Shown piece by piece: positions 41,896 through 50,653 of a stretch of 64,000 nt of DNA; the first letter of the stretch is position 1; each line of letters opens with the position of its first letter. Origin of the DNA: Pseudonocardia sediminis (lineage in GTDB: Bacteria > Actinomycetota > Actinomycetes > Mycobacteriales > Pseudonocardiaceae); NCBI RefSeq assembly GCF_004217185.1, contig NZ_SHKL01000001.1, positions 1,053,001 through 1,117,000 of the forward strand, written 5' to 3'. Both the position numbers and the translations under genes were made by a program. Under the pieces are notes generated by a model. That model saw nothing but the letters and a program-made list of their open reading frames with translations, did no database searches and was not told the DNA's origin.

Positions 41896-43585
41896 GGTGC
41901 CGTCCTCCACCGGTGCTGCCGGCCAGGGCCGGGGCGGGCTCGGCGTCGGAGGAGACGAGCTCGTGACGCCCGGTGCGGGGGAGGGGGAGACTGGCGGCGC
42001 TCTCGTCGACGGGGCCGTCGGGCTCGATGTCGATCGTGGTGCGCAGCGGGGTCTCCCGCATGAACAGGATCGCGATCAGCGCGAGTGCGGCCAGCGGCGC
42101 GGCGAAGGCGAACACGTGCGCGGTGGCGGCGCCGTAGGCCTCGGTCACGATCTGGCGGACGGGGTCGGGCAGTGTGGCGAGGTTCGGGATCGTCCCGCCG
42201 GAGACCGACGTCGACCCGGCCGGGATCCCCAGCGCGGCCAGCCCGCTGTTCACACTGCCGGCGACCGAGCCGGCCAGCACCGCGCCCAGCCCGGCGACAC
42301 CGGCGGAGCCGCCCAGCGAGCGGAAGAACGCGACGGTCGAGCTCGCCGAGCCCATGTCCCGCATCGACACGGTGTTCTGCACGGCCAGCACCAGGTTCTG
42401 CTGGGTCATGCCGATGCCGATCCCGACCAGTGCCATGAAGATCGCCAGCTGCCAGTAGGGGACCTCGGCGGAGAGGAACAGGGCCGTGAGCGTCAGACCG
42501 GCCGTCAACGACACCGCGCCGAGCACCAGGTAGCGCTTCCACCGGCCGTACCGGGTGATCAGCTGCCCGGCGACGGTCGAGGCGATCAGCATCCCGGCGA
42601 TCATCGGTAGCGTCATCAGCCCGGCCTGGGTGGCGGTCGCACCGCGGGAGAGTTGGAAGTACTGGCTCAGGAAAACCGTCGAGCCGAACATCGCGACGCC
42701 GACGAACAGCCCGGCCACGATCGCCAGCACCACGGTGCGCTGGCGGAACAGGAACAGCGGGATGATCGGCTCGCGGACCCGCGACTCGGTGAGCACCGCG
42801 AGTGCGAGTGCGACGATCCCGGCGCCGAGGACGGCCAGCGAGGTCCAGGAGACCCACGGGAAGTTCTTGCCGCCCAGCGAGGTCCACAGCAGGACCGCCG
42901 AGACACCGCCCGCGATGAGCAGGGCACCGAGGTAGTCGATGTGCACCTCACGCTTGATCGTCGGCACGCTCAGGGTGCGTTGCAGGACGACCAGGGAGAT
43001 CGCGGCCAGTGGCACCGCGACGAAGAAGCACCAGCGCCAGCCCAGCGCCGAGTCCACGATGACGCCACCCAGCAGCGGGCCGCCGACGATCGCGACGGAC
43101 ATGATCGCGCCGAGGTAGCCGGAGTACCGGCCCCGCTCGCGCGGCGGGATGATCGCTGCGATCACGACCTGCGCCAGGGCCGTCAGGCCACCCATGCCCA
43201 GGCCCTGCAGCACCCGGTAGCCGATCAGCTCCGAGGTGCTGGTGGAGAACCCGCAGAGCACCGAGCCGACGATGAAGATCAGGATCGAGATCTGGACCAG
43301 CAGCTTCTTGCTGAACAGGTCGGCGAGCTTGCCCCAGATCGGGGTCGAGGCGGTCATCGCCAGCAGCGACGCCGTCACCACCCACGTGTACTGCGCCTGG
43401 CTGCCGCCCAGCTCGCCCAGGATCCGGGGCAGGGCGTTGGAGACGATCGTGGAGGACAGGACGCCGACGAACAGCGCGGTCAGCAGCCCGGACAGCGGGA
43501 TGAGCACGCTGCGCCTGCTGGTCGCGCCGGCCGCGTCCGGGTCGGGGGATCCGGCGGTACGCACCGGCGCGGTTGTCGAGGTCAC
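41888..43585 (-). CDS. MFS exporter of the DHA2 (14-TM) family
   Basis: A 565-residue drug:H+ antiporter-like MFS protein with about 14 membrane segments. Family motifs are SSTIVSNALPRILGELGGSQAQYTWVVTASLLAMTASTPIWGKLADLFSKK and GYRVLQGLGMGGLTALAQVVIAAIIPPRERGRYSGYLGAIMSVAIVGGPLLGG (motif C). It probably exports a toxic hydrophobic compound. The GTG at 43585 lacks a good Shine-Dalgarno; an upstream ATG (MACTFRR) is possible. A 13-bp palindrome lies 24 bases upstream. The TetR gene overlaps its end. Confidence 0.88.
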   Translation of the reverse strand: MTSTTAPVRTAGSPDPDAAGATSRRSVLIPLSGLLTALFVGVLSSTIVSNALPRILGELGGSQAQYTWVVTASLLAMTASTPIWGKLADLFSKKLLVQISILIFIVGSVLCGFSTSTSELIGYRVLQGLGMGGLTALAQVVIAAIIPPRERGRYSGYLGAIMSVAIVGGPLLGGVIVDSALGWRWCFFVAVPLAAISLVVLQRTLSVPTIKREVHIDYLGALLIAGGVSAVLLWTSLGGKNFPWVSWTSLAVLGAGIVALALAVLTESRVREPIIPLFLFRQRTVVLAIVAGLFVGVAMFGSTVFLSQYFQLSRGATATQAGLMTLPMIAGMLIASTVAGQLITRYGRWKRYLVLGAVSLTAGLTLTALFLSAEVPYWQLAIFMALVGIGIGMTQQNLVLAVQNTVSMRDMGSASSTVAFFRSLGGSAGVAGLGAVLAGSVAGSVNSGLAALGIPAGSTSVSGGTIPNLATLPDPVRQIVTEAYGAATAHVFAFAAPLAALALIAILFMRETPLRTTIDIEPDGPVDESAASLPLPRTGRHELVSSDAEPAPALAGSTGGGRHRV

Positions 43586-43608
43586 CGGACGACTGTACCT
43601 TCGGAACG

Positions 43609-43621
43609 TGCATGCCATGCA
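43609..43621. promoter_or_regulatory. Candidate operator of the MFS-TetR operon
   Basis: TGCATG-C-CATGCA, a perfect 13-base palindrome 24 bases upstream of the exporter start, in the gap shared with the divergent lyase gene. Confidence 0.45.
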
Positions 43622-43758
43622 AGTTTGCGTTCTGTGCTCTTTCGCACGTCGTGCAGGTTCGGCCGGCCGACGTCGGCGAGGCGCAGGAGTGGGCCGGGTA
43701 ACCGGTGCCACCCGCCCGTGCCCTGCCGACCGCACTCGCCGGGCCTACGGTGATCGTC

Positions 43759-44538
43759 ATGGTCACCACCGCCGACAAGGCCGCCACACTGCAGAAGCTG
43801 CACTCCGACTCCGAGCTGCTGCTCGTCGTCAACGTCTGGGACGCGATCACCGCGAAGGTCGTCGCGGAGACCGAGGGGACGAAGGCGCTCGCCACCCCGA
43901 GCCACGGCATCGCCGCCTCGCACGGCTACGACGACGGCGAGAACATCCCGCGCGACGAGATGATCGAGGCCATCGGCCTGATCGTGCGCACCGCGGGCGA
44001 CCTCCCCGTCACCGCCGACCTGGAGTCCGGATACGGCGACCCGGGCGGCACGGTCGCCCGCGCGATCGGTGTCGGCGCGGTCGGGGCGAACCTCGAGGAC
44101 AAGGTCGCTCCGCTGGCCGACGCGGTGAAGGCCGTCGAGGCCGCCGTCGCCGCGGCGGAGAAGGAGGGCGTGCCGTTCGTGCTCAACGCCCGCACCGACG
44201 CGTTCCTCAAGGCCGGCGACAAGGACCCGGAGGAGGTCCTGACCGACGCGATCGCGCGCGGCAAGGCCTACCTCGACGCCGGTGCGTCGAACTTCTTCGT
44301 GCCCGGCAAGCTCGACGAGACCCAGGTCGGGCGCCTGGTCGAGGCGCTCGGGGAGCGCAAGGTCAACCTGATCGGCATCCCCGGCTCGATCCCGCTGGCC
44401 CGCGCGCAGGAGCTCGGCGTCTCCCGCGTCTCCTACGGCCCGTGGAGCCAGAACGTCGCGCTCACCGCCCTGGCCAAGCTGGCCGAGGACGTCTACGCCG
44501 GCGGCGGCCTGCCCGCCGACACCCGCAAGCTGAACTGA
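43759..44538 (+). CDS. Isocitrate lyase/PEP mutase-family protein
   Basis: A 259-residue PEP mutase/isocitrate-lyase-superfamily barrel. Motifs are LLLVVNVWDAITAKVV, ATPSHGIAASHGYDDGE, TADLESGYGD, VGANLEDKVAPL and FVLNARTDAFL; the Asp/Glu residues bind Mg2+ for C-C or P-C chemistry on small keto acids. The isocitrate lyase KKCGH motif is absent, so it is not AceA. Oxaloacetate decarboxylase or a lyase of a 2-methyl-malate type is possible. It is divergent from the MFS exporter and convergent with the next crotonase. The ATG may be leaderless. Confidence 0.82.
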   Translation: MVTTADKAATLQKLHSDSELLLVVNVWDAITAKVVAETEGTKALATPSHGIAASHGYDDGENIPRDEMIEAIGLIVRTAGDLPVTADLESGYGDPGGTVARAIGVGAVGANLEDKVAPLADAVKAVEAAVAAAEKEGVPFVLNARTDAFLKAGDKDPEEVLTDAIARGKAYLDAGASNFFVPGKLDETQVGRLVEALGERKVNLIGIPGSIPLARAQELGVSRVSYGPWSQNVALTALAKLAEDVYAGGGLPADTRKLN

Positions 44539-44556
44539 TCGCCGGTGCGGGCGGGC

Positions 44557-45300
44557 TCAGCCGGGCCCGCCCGCCACCCGCCGGACGATCTCGTGGGTCT
44601 CCGGGTCGTGGAAGACCCGGTCGATCTCGTGGATGCTCTGCGCGCTGCCCTCGGCGAAGCCGACGTTCTGCCACAGCTCGAACAGGCGCTTCTGCGACGC
44701 GAGCCCGGCCCGGGACTTCCCGGCCAGCGACGACGCCAGCTCGGTGGCGCGCGCGTCGACGTCGTCGACGATCTCGTTGAGGAAGCCCCAGTCCGACATG
44801 GTCGCCGCGTCGTGGACGTCGCCGGTGAGCATGATCTGCTTGGCCCGGGCGAGGCCGACGTACTGCGAGAGCAGGGCCGACTCCATGATGCACGGCAGGC
44901 CGATATCGATCTCCGGGAGCCCGAAGCGCGAGCCCGGTGTGGCGATCCGCAGGTCGCAGGCCAGGGCCAGCTCGAACGCCGCGCCCAGGCAGTGCCCCCG
45001 CACGGCGCAGATGGTCGGGACCTGCGCCTGACGGACGGTGTCGAGCATGTGCTTGACGGCGCCGATGACGTCGGGGGTCCGGTCCGGGTCGGCCACCAGC
45101 CCGGCGAACGTGTCGAGGTGCATCCCGGCGGAGAACGCGCGATCGCCCGCGCCTCCGAAGACGATCACACGCGCCGTCGCGGCACCCTCGTGGACGGCGG
45201 TGGCGACCTCGTCGACGTCGGAACGGGTCAGGGCGTTCAGCTTGTCCGGGCGGTTCAGCGTCACGTACCGGACGTCGTCGACGTCGGTGATCAGGACCAT
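44557..45300 (-). CDS. Enoyl-CoA hydratase/isomerase-family protein
   Basis: A 247-residue crotonase. The first oxyanion loop is DRAFSAGMHLDTF and the second RGHCLGAAFELALACDLRIAT. The catalytic segment reads FGLPEIDIGLPCIMES, with Glu at the position of hydratase Glu144 (LPEI). It lies 28 bases downstream of a CoA transferase on the same strand, and GGAGG precedes the ATG. It belongs to the second catabolic region; substrate unknown. Confidence 0.87.
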   Translation of the reverse strand: MVLITDVDDVRYVTLNRPDKLNALTRSDVDEVATAVHEGAATARVIVFGGAGDRAFSAGMHLDTFAGLVADPDRTPDVIGAVKHMLDTVRQAQVPTICAVRGHCLGAAFELALACDLRIATPGSRFGLPEIDIGLPCIMESALLSQYVGLARAKQIMLTGDVHDAATMSDWGFLNEIVDDVDARATELASSLAGKSRAGLASQKRLFELWQNVGFAEGSAQSIHEIDRVFHDPETHEIVRRVAGGPG

Positions 45301-45327
45301 TGCTGCGGGCCTCCGTGGGTCGGCGGG

Positions 45328-46524
45328 TCAGGGGGACGCGAGGAAGACCGCGCCGGCGGTGACGAGGTCGTCGACGGCGGCGTCGTCGTAGCCGAGGTCG
45401 CGCAGGACCTCCGCCGAGTGCTCGCCCGCGCGGGCCGGACCGCGCTCATGGGCGGGGAACCGCCCGTCGAACCGCACCGGGTACCCGACGGCGCGGGACC
45501 CGCCGTCGCCGGACAGGCCGGTGTCGTTCACCGGCAGCGTCGGGCCGAGGCCCGGGTCGGACACGACGTCGTCGAAGTCGTTGACCGCGGCGGTGAGCAC
45601 GTCGGCGTCGCGCAGCAGCGGGAGCCACTCGGCCTGGGTCCGCTGCGCCAGCAGGGGGGCGATCTCGGCGTTGAGGGCGGTGCGGTGCTCGACCCGTGAG
45701 GCGTTGTCGACGTAACGGGGATCGCTGGTCAGGTCCTCGCGGCCCAGCACCCGGCACAGGTTGCACCAGTGGCTCTCACGCAGGCAGGAGACGGTGACGT
45801 ACCGGCCGTCGGCGGTGGCGAACGCGCCGGCCGGGGCGAGGAACGCGTTCTGGTTGCCCTGCCGTCGCGGGGGCTCGCCGGTGTGCAGGAACTCGGTCAG
45901 CGGCAGGCCCTGCAACGCCGCGGCGGCGTTGATCAGGCTGACGTCGACGCGCCGCGCGCTCGCCGGATTGTGCAGCGCGGCGAGGATGCCCTGCACCGCG
46001 AACAGCGCCGCGGTGAAGTCCACGACCGGCACCGCGACCCGCAGCGGCGGCCCGTCCGGCTCGCCGATCAGGTCCATCAGACCGCTCGCGGCCTGCAGGC
46101 CGGTGTCGTTGCCCGGCAGCTCCGCGTAGGGACCGCCGGGGTCGAACGCGCTGACCGTGGCGTAGACGATCCCCGGCCGCAGCGCCGTGACGTCGTCGAA
46201 GCCCAGCCCGAGGCGGTCCATCGCGCCGGGGCGGTAGTTGGACACGATCACGTCGCTGCGCCGCACGAGATCCCGGACGACCTGCTGCCCGCCGTCGGTG
46301 CGCACGTCGAGGCCGAGGCAGCGCTTGTTGCGGTTCATCGCCACGAACACCGAGCCGAATCCCTCGTGCAGGATCGCGCCGGACGTCCGTCCCCAGTCGC
46401 CCTGCGGACGTTCGATCTTGACGACGTCCGCGCCGAGATCACCGAGCACGGACGCGGCGTAGGGCCCGGCGATGCCCTCGGTCATGTCCAGCACGCGGAC
46501 GTCGTGCAGCGCCGGTTCGGTCAT
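45328..46524 (-). CDS. CaiB/BaiF-type CoA transferase
   Basis: A 398-residue family III CoA transferase moving CoA between carboxylates. Visible motifs are VRVLDMTEGIAGPYAASVLGDLGADVVKIERPQGDWGR, NRNKRCLGLDVR, SNYRPGAMDRLGLGFDDV and SAFDPGGPYAELPGNDTGLQAASG; the catalytic Asp is the one in NDTGLQA by family comparison. GGGAGG precedes the ATG. Position between the CrtI-like gene and a crotonase fits activation of an organic acid without ATP. Confidence 0.88.
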   Translation of the reverse strand: MTEPALHDVRVLDMTEGIAGPYAASVLGDLGADVVKIERPQGDWGRTSGAILHEGFGSVFVAMNRNKRCLGLDVRTDGGQQVVRDLVRRSDVIVSNYRPGAMDRLGLGFDDVTALRPGIVYATVSAFDPGGPYAELPGNDTGLQAASGLMDLIGEPDGPPLRVAVPVVDFTAALFAVQGILAALHNPASARRVDVSLINAAAALQGLPLTEFLHTGEPPRRQGNQNAFLAPAGAFATADGRYVTVSCLRESHWCNLCRVLGREDLTSDPRYVDNASRVEHRTALNAEIAPLLAQRTQAEWLPLLRDADVLTAAVNDFDDVVSDPGLGPTLPVNDTGLSGDGGSRAVGYPVRFDGRFPAHERGPARAGEHSAEVLRDLGYDDAAVDDLVTAGAVFLASP

Positions 46525-46604
46525 GCCTCCGCCTCCCGGTCCATGGTCACCAGCGAACGCGGTGCGGCGTCCCGCTGTCCAGGGGCTGCCGCGGTCCCGG
46601 AGAC

Positions 46605-47930
46605 TCAGACCGTCGCGCGCAGCGGGTGGCGTTCCAGGATCCTGTCGACGACGAGCTTCGCCGTCTCCGCGCAGGCCGTCGTGCCGCCGTTGGCATACTC
46701 CTTGACCCCGTCGCCGACGTTCCACAGGTTCGCGATCGGCGTCTCGGGCGTCAGGTCGTAGCCGGCGACCGCGCGTTGCGGCGGCCAGCCGTCGCGCATG
46801 ACGGCGACCGACAGGATCCGGGCGTCGTCGAAGCCGGGGACCTGCTCGCGCAGGTCCGCCTTGAGCAGCTCGATCTCCTGCTCCTCGTCGAAGTCGCCGA
46901 CCGCGGGCTTCGGGACCGAGCCGCCGACGTAGAGGTTCCAGCCGGGCGGGGCCATCTCCGGGCAGGTGTCGGTGAAGTTCGCGACGTAGCAGAGCCGCCG
47001 GGACTTCGAGAACAGCAACATCCCCGGCACGTCGACGAGACGGTCGCGGCTGGCGAAGTTCAGGGCCAGCATCGAGCACGGGCGGTCCTTGAGCCGGACC
47101 TGCTCCAGGTAGTCCGCGGGCAGGTGCTCGGCTCCTACCAGGCCGACGGTCGCGGCCGGGCCGGCGTCGCTGACCGCGACCGAGCAGGCGACCTCGACCT
47201 GCGCGCCGTCGCGCAGCACGGTCGCGCCGGTGACCCGCCCGTCGGCGACGTGCAGGGCCTCCACCTGCGACGACAGCCAGATCTCGCCGCCGCGGCGGGA
47301 GACGGTCGCGGCGAGGGACTCCCAGACGCCGATCGTTCCGTCCGGGCAGAAGCCGAAGCGCTTGAACGCGGACTTGCGAGTGAAGTAGGTGAGGAACACC
47401 CGTGCCGGGAGCTCCTCGGAGCTGACCGCGAACACCGCCGCGCACATGTTGCGGAAGACGCCCTGGACGGCCTCGTTGGTCGAGTACCTCGCCACCCAGT
47501 CGGCGGTGGAGAGCTCCTCGCCGGGCAGCGCGTCGTCGTCCTTGCGGGCGGCGCCGATGCCGCTGAGCAGCTTCGCGCCCTGCCGCGTCATCTGGGAGAG
47601 CAGCAGGCCCCAGCCGCCGCGGGTGACGTCGAGGTCCTTCGACCCGACCCGGTAGAGCACCGGGACCTCCGGTGCACGGACGTCGAACTCGGCGCCGACC
47701 TCGGCGAACGTCTCCTCGGTGATGCCGCCGACCTCGATCACGATGGCGCCGTCGTTGACGCGGAAGCCGTCGATGTCGGTGGTGGAGGCGCGTCCGCCGA
47801 CCTTGTCCAGGCTCTCCACGACGAGCGTGCGGTAGCCGGCGTGCGCGAGCCGCGCGGCGGCGAACAGGCCACCGGCGCCGGCGCCCACCACGAGCGCGTC
47901 GAACGTGGCCTCGGGCGTGGGGTCGGGCAC
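46605..47930 (-). CDS. CrtI/phytoene-desaturase-like FAD oxidoreductase
   Basis: A 441-residue flavin oxidoreductase of the amine-oxidase/phytoene desaturase superfamily. FAD binds at DALVVGAGAGGLFAAARLAHAGYRTLVVES (residues about 9-38), with KVGGRASTTDIDGFRVNDGAIVI following, and the C-terminal FAD contact is LWNVGDGVKEYANGG. Carotenoid genes are absent, so a dehydrogenase for a ring or polyunsaturated acyl substrate is more likely. AGGAGA precedes the GTG. A perfect AT-rich inverted repeat lies 22 bases upstream. Confidence 0.83.
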   Translation of the reverse strand: MPDPTPEATFDALVVGAGAGGLFAAARLAHAGYRTLVVESLDKVGGRASTTDIDGFRVNDGAIVIEVGGITEETFAEVGAEFDVRAPEVPVLYRVGSKDLDVTRGGWGLLLSQMTRQGAKLLSGIGAARKDDDALPGEELSTADWVARYSTNEAVQGVFRNMCAAVFAVSSEELPARVFLTYFTRKSAFKRFGFCPDGTIGVWESLAATVSRRGGEIWLSSQVEALHVADGRVTGATVLRDGAQVEVACSVAVSDAGPAATVGLVGAEHLPADYLEQVRLKDRPCSMLALNFASRDRLVDVPGMLLFSKSRRLCYVANFTDTCPEMAPPGWNLYVGGSVPKPAVGDFDEEQEIELLKADLREQVPGFDDARILSVAVMRDGWPPQRAVAGYDLTPETPIANLWNVGDGVKEYANGGTTACAETAKLVVDRILERHPLRATV

Positions 47931-47951
47931 CGGGATCTCCTCTGATCGGCT

Positions 47952-47974
47952 ACTTAATTCAGAGTAAATTAAGT
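47952..47974. promoter_or_regulatory. AT-rich operator upstream of the CrtI-like gene
   Basis: Perfect 8-bp arms ACTTAATT-N7-AATTAAGT in an otherwise GC-rich gap, 22 bases before the GTG. A TetR-type site, likely for the regulator encoded immediately upstream (48011-48634). Confidence 0.7.
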
Positions 47975-48010
47975 GGACCGGGCCGTCAAAGGGCTCTCGG
48001 GGCCATGCCG

Positions 48011-48634
48011 TCAGGGCCGCAGCGCGTGCAGGACCATCGACTGCGCGATGCCGATGACCTCGTCGATCCCGCCGCGCTCGGGGTCCCACCACTCCGCGGC
48101 CCAGTTCAGCGACCCGAGCACCATCATCCGCGCGACCGCCGGGTCGAGGCCGGTGCGCAGCTGCCCGGCCGCGGCGAGGTCGGCGACGAGTCCGCGCCAG
48201 ATCTCGTTGTAGGCCGCGACCTCGGCCATCGCCCGCGCGCCGACCTGCTCCGGGAGCTGGTTGCCGTTGCGGATGATGGCGCGGGAGTAGTCGGAGATCT
48301 CCAGCTCGTGGCGCAGGTGCGACTCGACGGCGGCCGCGATCCGGTCGGCCGGGGGAGTGCCGGGCGGCAGGGCGGCGAGCGCGTCGGTGAGGTGCGAGCG
48401 CATCGCCTCCGCGCCGACGAACATGACCTCCTCGATGAGGTCCTCGCGCGAGGGGAAGTAGTAGTAGATCGCCGGGGCCTGCACCTGGGCCTGCTCGGCG
48501 ATGTCGACGAGCCGGGAGCCGGCGAACCCCTTGCGGGCGAGGACGGCGGCGGCCGCGTCGAGCAGGCGTCCGCGGGTCTGTGCCGACTTCGACCCCGGCC
48601 CCTCGGTCTCGTGTCGCGGCGTCCGGCGGGGCAT
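48011..48634 (-). CDS. TetR-family regulator (paralogue A)
   Basis: A 207-residue TetR regulator with HTH RLLDAAAAVLARKGFAGSRLVDIAEQAQVQAPAIYYYFPSREDLIEEVM. The C-terminal domain holds NWAAEWWDPERGGIDEVI. It shares the QAPAIYYYFPSR recognition helix and NWA/PEWW motif with the regulator at 49909-50550, so the two probably recognise related operators. It is 34 bases downstream of an acyl-CoA dehydrogenase and upstream of the CrtI-like gene. Confidence 0.87.
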   Translation of the reverse strand: MPRRTPRHETEGPGSKSAQTRGRLLDAAAAVLARKGFAGSRLVDIAEQAQVQAPAIYYYFPSREDLIEEVMFVGAEAMRSHLTDALAALPPGTPPADRIAAAVESHLRHELEISDYSRAIIRNGNQLPEQVGARAMAEVAAYNEIWRGLVADLAAAGQLRTGLDPAVARMMVLGSLNWAAEWWDPERGGIDEVIGIAQSMVLHALRP

Positions 48635-48668
48635 CGGCCGATCGTATGGCGCGGGCGTCCCCGGGCGC

Positions 48669-49844
48669 TCAGGGACGCGCTCGTCCGGCGATGTCGCGCC
48701 CGATGATCTCCTTCATGATCTCGGTGGTGCCGCCGTAGATCGTCTGGATCCGGCCGTCGACGAACGCCCGGGCGACCGGGTACTCCAGCATGTAGCCGTA
48801 CCCGCCGTGCAGCTGCACGCACTGGTCGGTGACGCGTTTCTGCAGCTCGGAGAGGTACCACTTGCCCTTGGCCGCGTCGACGGCGGTGAGCTCGCCGGCG
48901 TTGAACGCGTGCACGCACCGGTCCACGTAGGCCTCGGCGACGTCGAGCTCGGTCTCCATCTCGGCGAGGACGAAGCGGCTGTGCTGGAAGTCCCCGACGG
49001 CCTTGCCGAACGCGGTGCGGTCGAAGCAGTAGCGCACCGTCGCGGAGTAGACCTCCCGGGCGACGGTGTAGGCCGAGGCGATGATGCCGAGCCGCTCCTG
49101 CGGGAGGTGGCTCATCAGGTGTGCCATCCCGCGGCCCTCGGTGCCGATCAGGTTCTCGGCCGGGACGCGGACCCGGTCGAAGTACAGCTCGCCGGTGTCC
49201 TGGCCGTGCAGTCCGACCTTCTCCAGGGTCCGCCCGCGGGTGAAGCCGGGCATGTCGCGCTCGACCATGAGCAGGCTGAAGCCGTGTGACCCGGCGTCCG
49301 GGTCGGTGCGCACCGCGACGATCACGACGTCGGCGGTGGCCGCGCTGGAGATGAACGTCTTGGAGCCGGTGAGGATCCAGTCGCTGGTCTCGTCCCCCGG
49401 AACGTCACGGTGCGCGGCGGTCCGGATGCCCTGCAGGTCGCTGCCGGTGCCGGGCTCGGTCATCGCCAGCGCGCCGAGCAGCTCGCCGCGGGTGAACGGG
49501 ACGAGCCAGCGCTTGCGCTGCTCCTCGGTCGTGAGGTCGAGCAGGTAAGCGAGCACCAAGTCGTCCTGCAGGCCCAGCGTCATCCCGAACGACGTCGCCC
49601 CGATTCGGGCGACCTCTTCGTTGACGACCATCCGGTAGCGGTAGTCGGTCTCGCCGGAGCCGCCGTACTCCTCGGGGACGGACAGTGCGTAGACGCCCTG
49701 CTCCGCCGCGGTGCGGAAGACCTCGCGGTCGATCCGCCGCTCGGCCTCCCAGTCGAGGAAGCGGGGAGCGACATCACGGGCCAGGAACTCCCGCACCGTG
49801 GCCCGGTACTGCTCGTGGTCGTCGGTGTAGAGCGTGCGCCGCAT
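48669..49844 (-). CDS. Acyl-CoA dehydrogenase
   Basis: A 391-residue FAD acyl-CoA dehydrogenase that introduces an alpha-beta double bond. FAD-binding motifs are GALAMTEPGTGSDLQGI and ILTGSKTFISSA; the C-terminal part has QLHGGYGYMLEYPVARAFVDGRIQTIYGGTTEIMKEIIGR, with catalytic Glu in GGTTEIMK as in short/medium-chain enzymes. GAGGAG precedes the ATG. It probably forms an operon with the TetR gene downstream. Confidence 0.92.
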   Translation of the reverse strand: MRRTLYTDDHEQYRATVREFLARDVAPRFLDWEAERRIDREVFRTAAEQGVYALSVPEEYGGSGETDYRYRMVVNEEVARIGATSFGMTLGLQDDLVLAYLLDLTTEEQRKRWLVPFTRGELLGALAMTEPGTGSDLQGIRTAAHRDVPGDETSDWILTGSKTFISSAATADVVIVAVRTDPDAGSHGFSLLMVERDMPGFTRGRTLEKVGLHGQDTGELYFDRVRVPAENLIGTEGRGMAHLMSHLPQERLGIIASAYTVAREVYSATVRYCFDRTAFGKAVGDFQHSRFVLAEMETELDVAEAYVDRCVHAFNAGELTAVDAAKGKWYLSELQKRVTDQCVQLHGGYGYMLEYPVARAFVDGRIQTIYGGTTEIMKEIIGRDIAGRARP

Positions 49845-49908
49845 GAGAGCTCCTCGTGTTTTGAAACGAAGATAGAATATGCGGCCGGTCCGGGGCCAGG
49901 GTGGGCGC

Positions 49909-50550
49909 TCAGTCGCTGCCGGTGCCCAGGCCGCGGCGGACCAGGAGCTGCGCCGTGCGGACGGTGTCGGCCAGCGAGCCGCGCTCCTCGCGCCACCACT
50001 CCGGGGCCCAGTTCAGGGCGCCGATGACGAGCATCCGGGCCGCACCCGGGTCGAGGCGGGGCTCGATCTCGCCGGCGGCGACGGCGTCGTCGATCAGGGA
50101 GCGCCACAGGTCGCCGTAGCGGCGCTGGTCGACGAGCTGGACCTCGCGGATCTCGGTCGGCAGCTGGGCGGCGTTGCGGATCGCGGCGGCGGAGTAGGCC
50201 GAGTCCTGCAGGACCACCTCGAGGTGCGCGGCGACCGCGGTCAGGATCCGTTCCATGCCGGTGGCGTCGGCGGGCATCGCGGCCAGCGAGACCTCGACGT
50301 GGGCCATCGTGCGGCGCAGCCCGACCTGCACGACCTCCTGGATGACGTCGTCGCGGGACGGGAAGTAGTAGTAGATCGCCGGAGCCTGCAGCTGCGCGAT
50401 CTCGGCGATGTCGGACAGGCGGGTGCCGGCGTAGCCGTTGCGATTGAGGACCTCCGCGGCGGCGTCGAGGATCCGCTCCCGCGTACGCGCCGACTTCGAG
50501 TCCGGCCGCGCGCCGTCGTCGCTCACCTGCGCGGACGCCCGTCGTGCCAC
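49909..50550 (-). CDS. TetR-family regulator (paralogue B)
   Basis: A 213-residue TetR regulator with HTH RILDAAAEVLNRNGYAGTRLSDIAEIAQLQAPAIYYYFPSRDDVIQEVV and C-terminal NWAPEWWREERGSLADTV, clearly related to the regulator at 48011-48634. GTG 50550 gives a full N-terminal arm; GTG 50526 is the shorter option. It is divergent from the thioesterase gene and precedes the acyl-CoA dehydrogenase gene on the same strand. It probably governs the catabolic operons on either side. Confidence 0.86.
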   Translation of the reverse strand: MARRASAQVSDDGARPDSKSARTRERILDAAAEVLNRNGYAGTRLSDIAEIAQLQAPAIYYYFPSRDDVIQEVVQVGLRRTMAHVEVSLAAMPADATGMERILTAVAAHLEVVLQDSAYSAAAIRNAAQLPTEIREVQLVDQRRYGDLWRSLIDDAVAAGEIEPRLDPGAARMLVIGALNWAPEWWREERGSLADTVRTAQLLVRRGLGTGSD

Positions 50551-50653
50551 GCCGGCGATCCTACGGCGCCCGCGGTGGGTCCGGACACACCCGACGATCA
50601 CCGCGCACCCGGCGAACCTAGTGTCGGGCGTCGACGACAGAAGGAGCGTGCCC

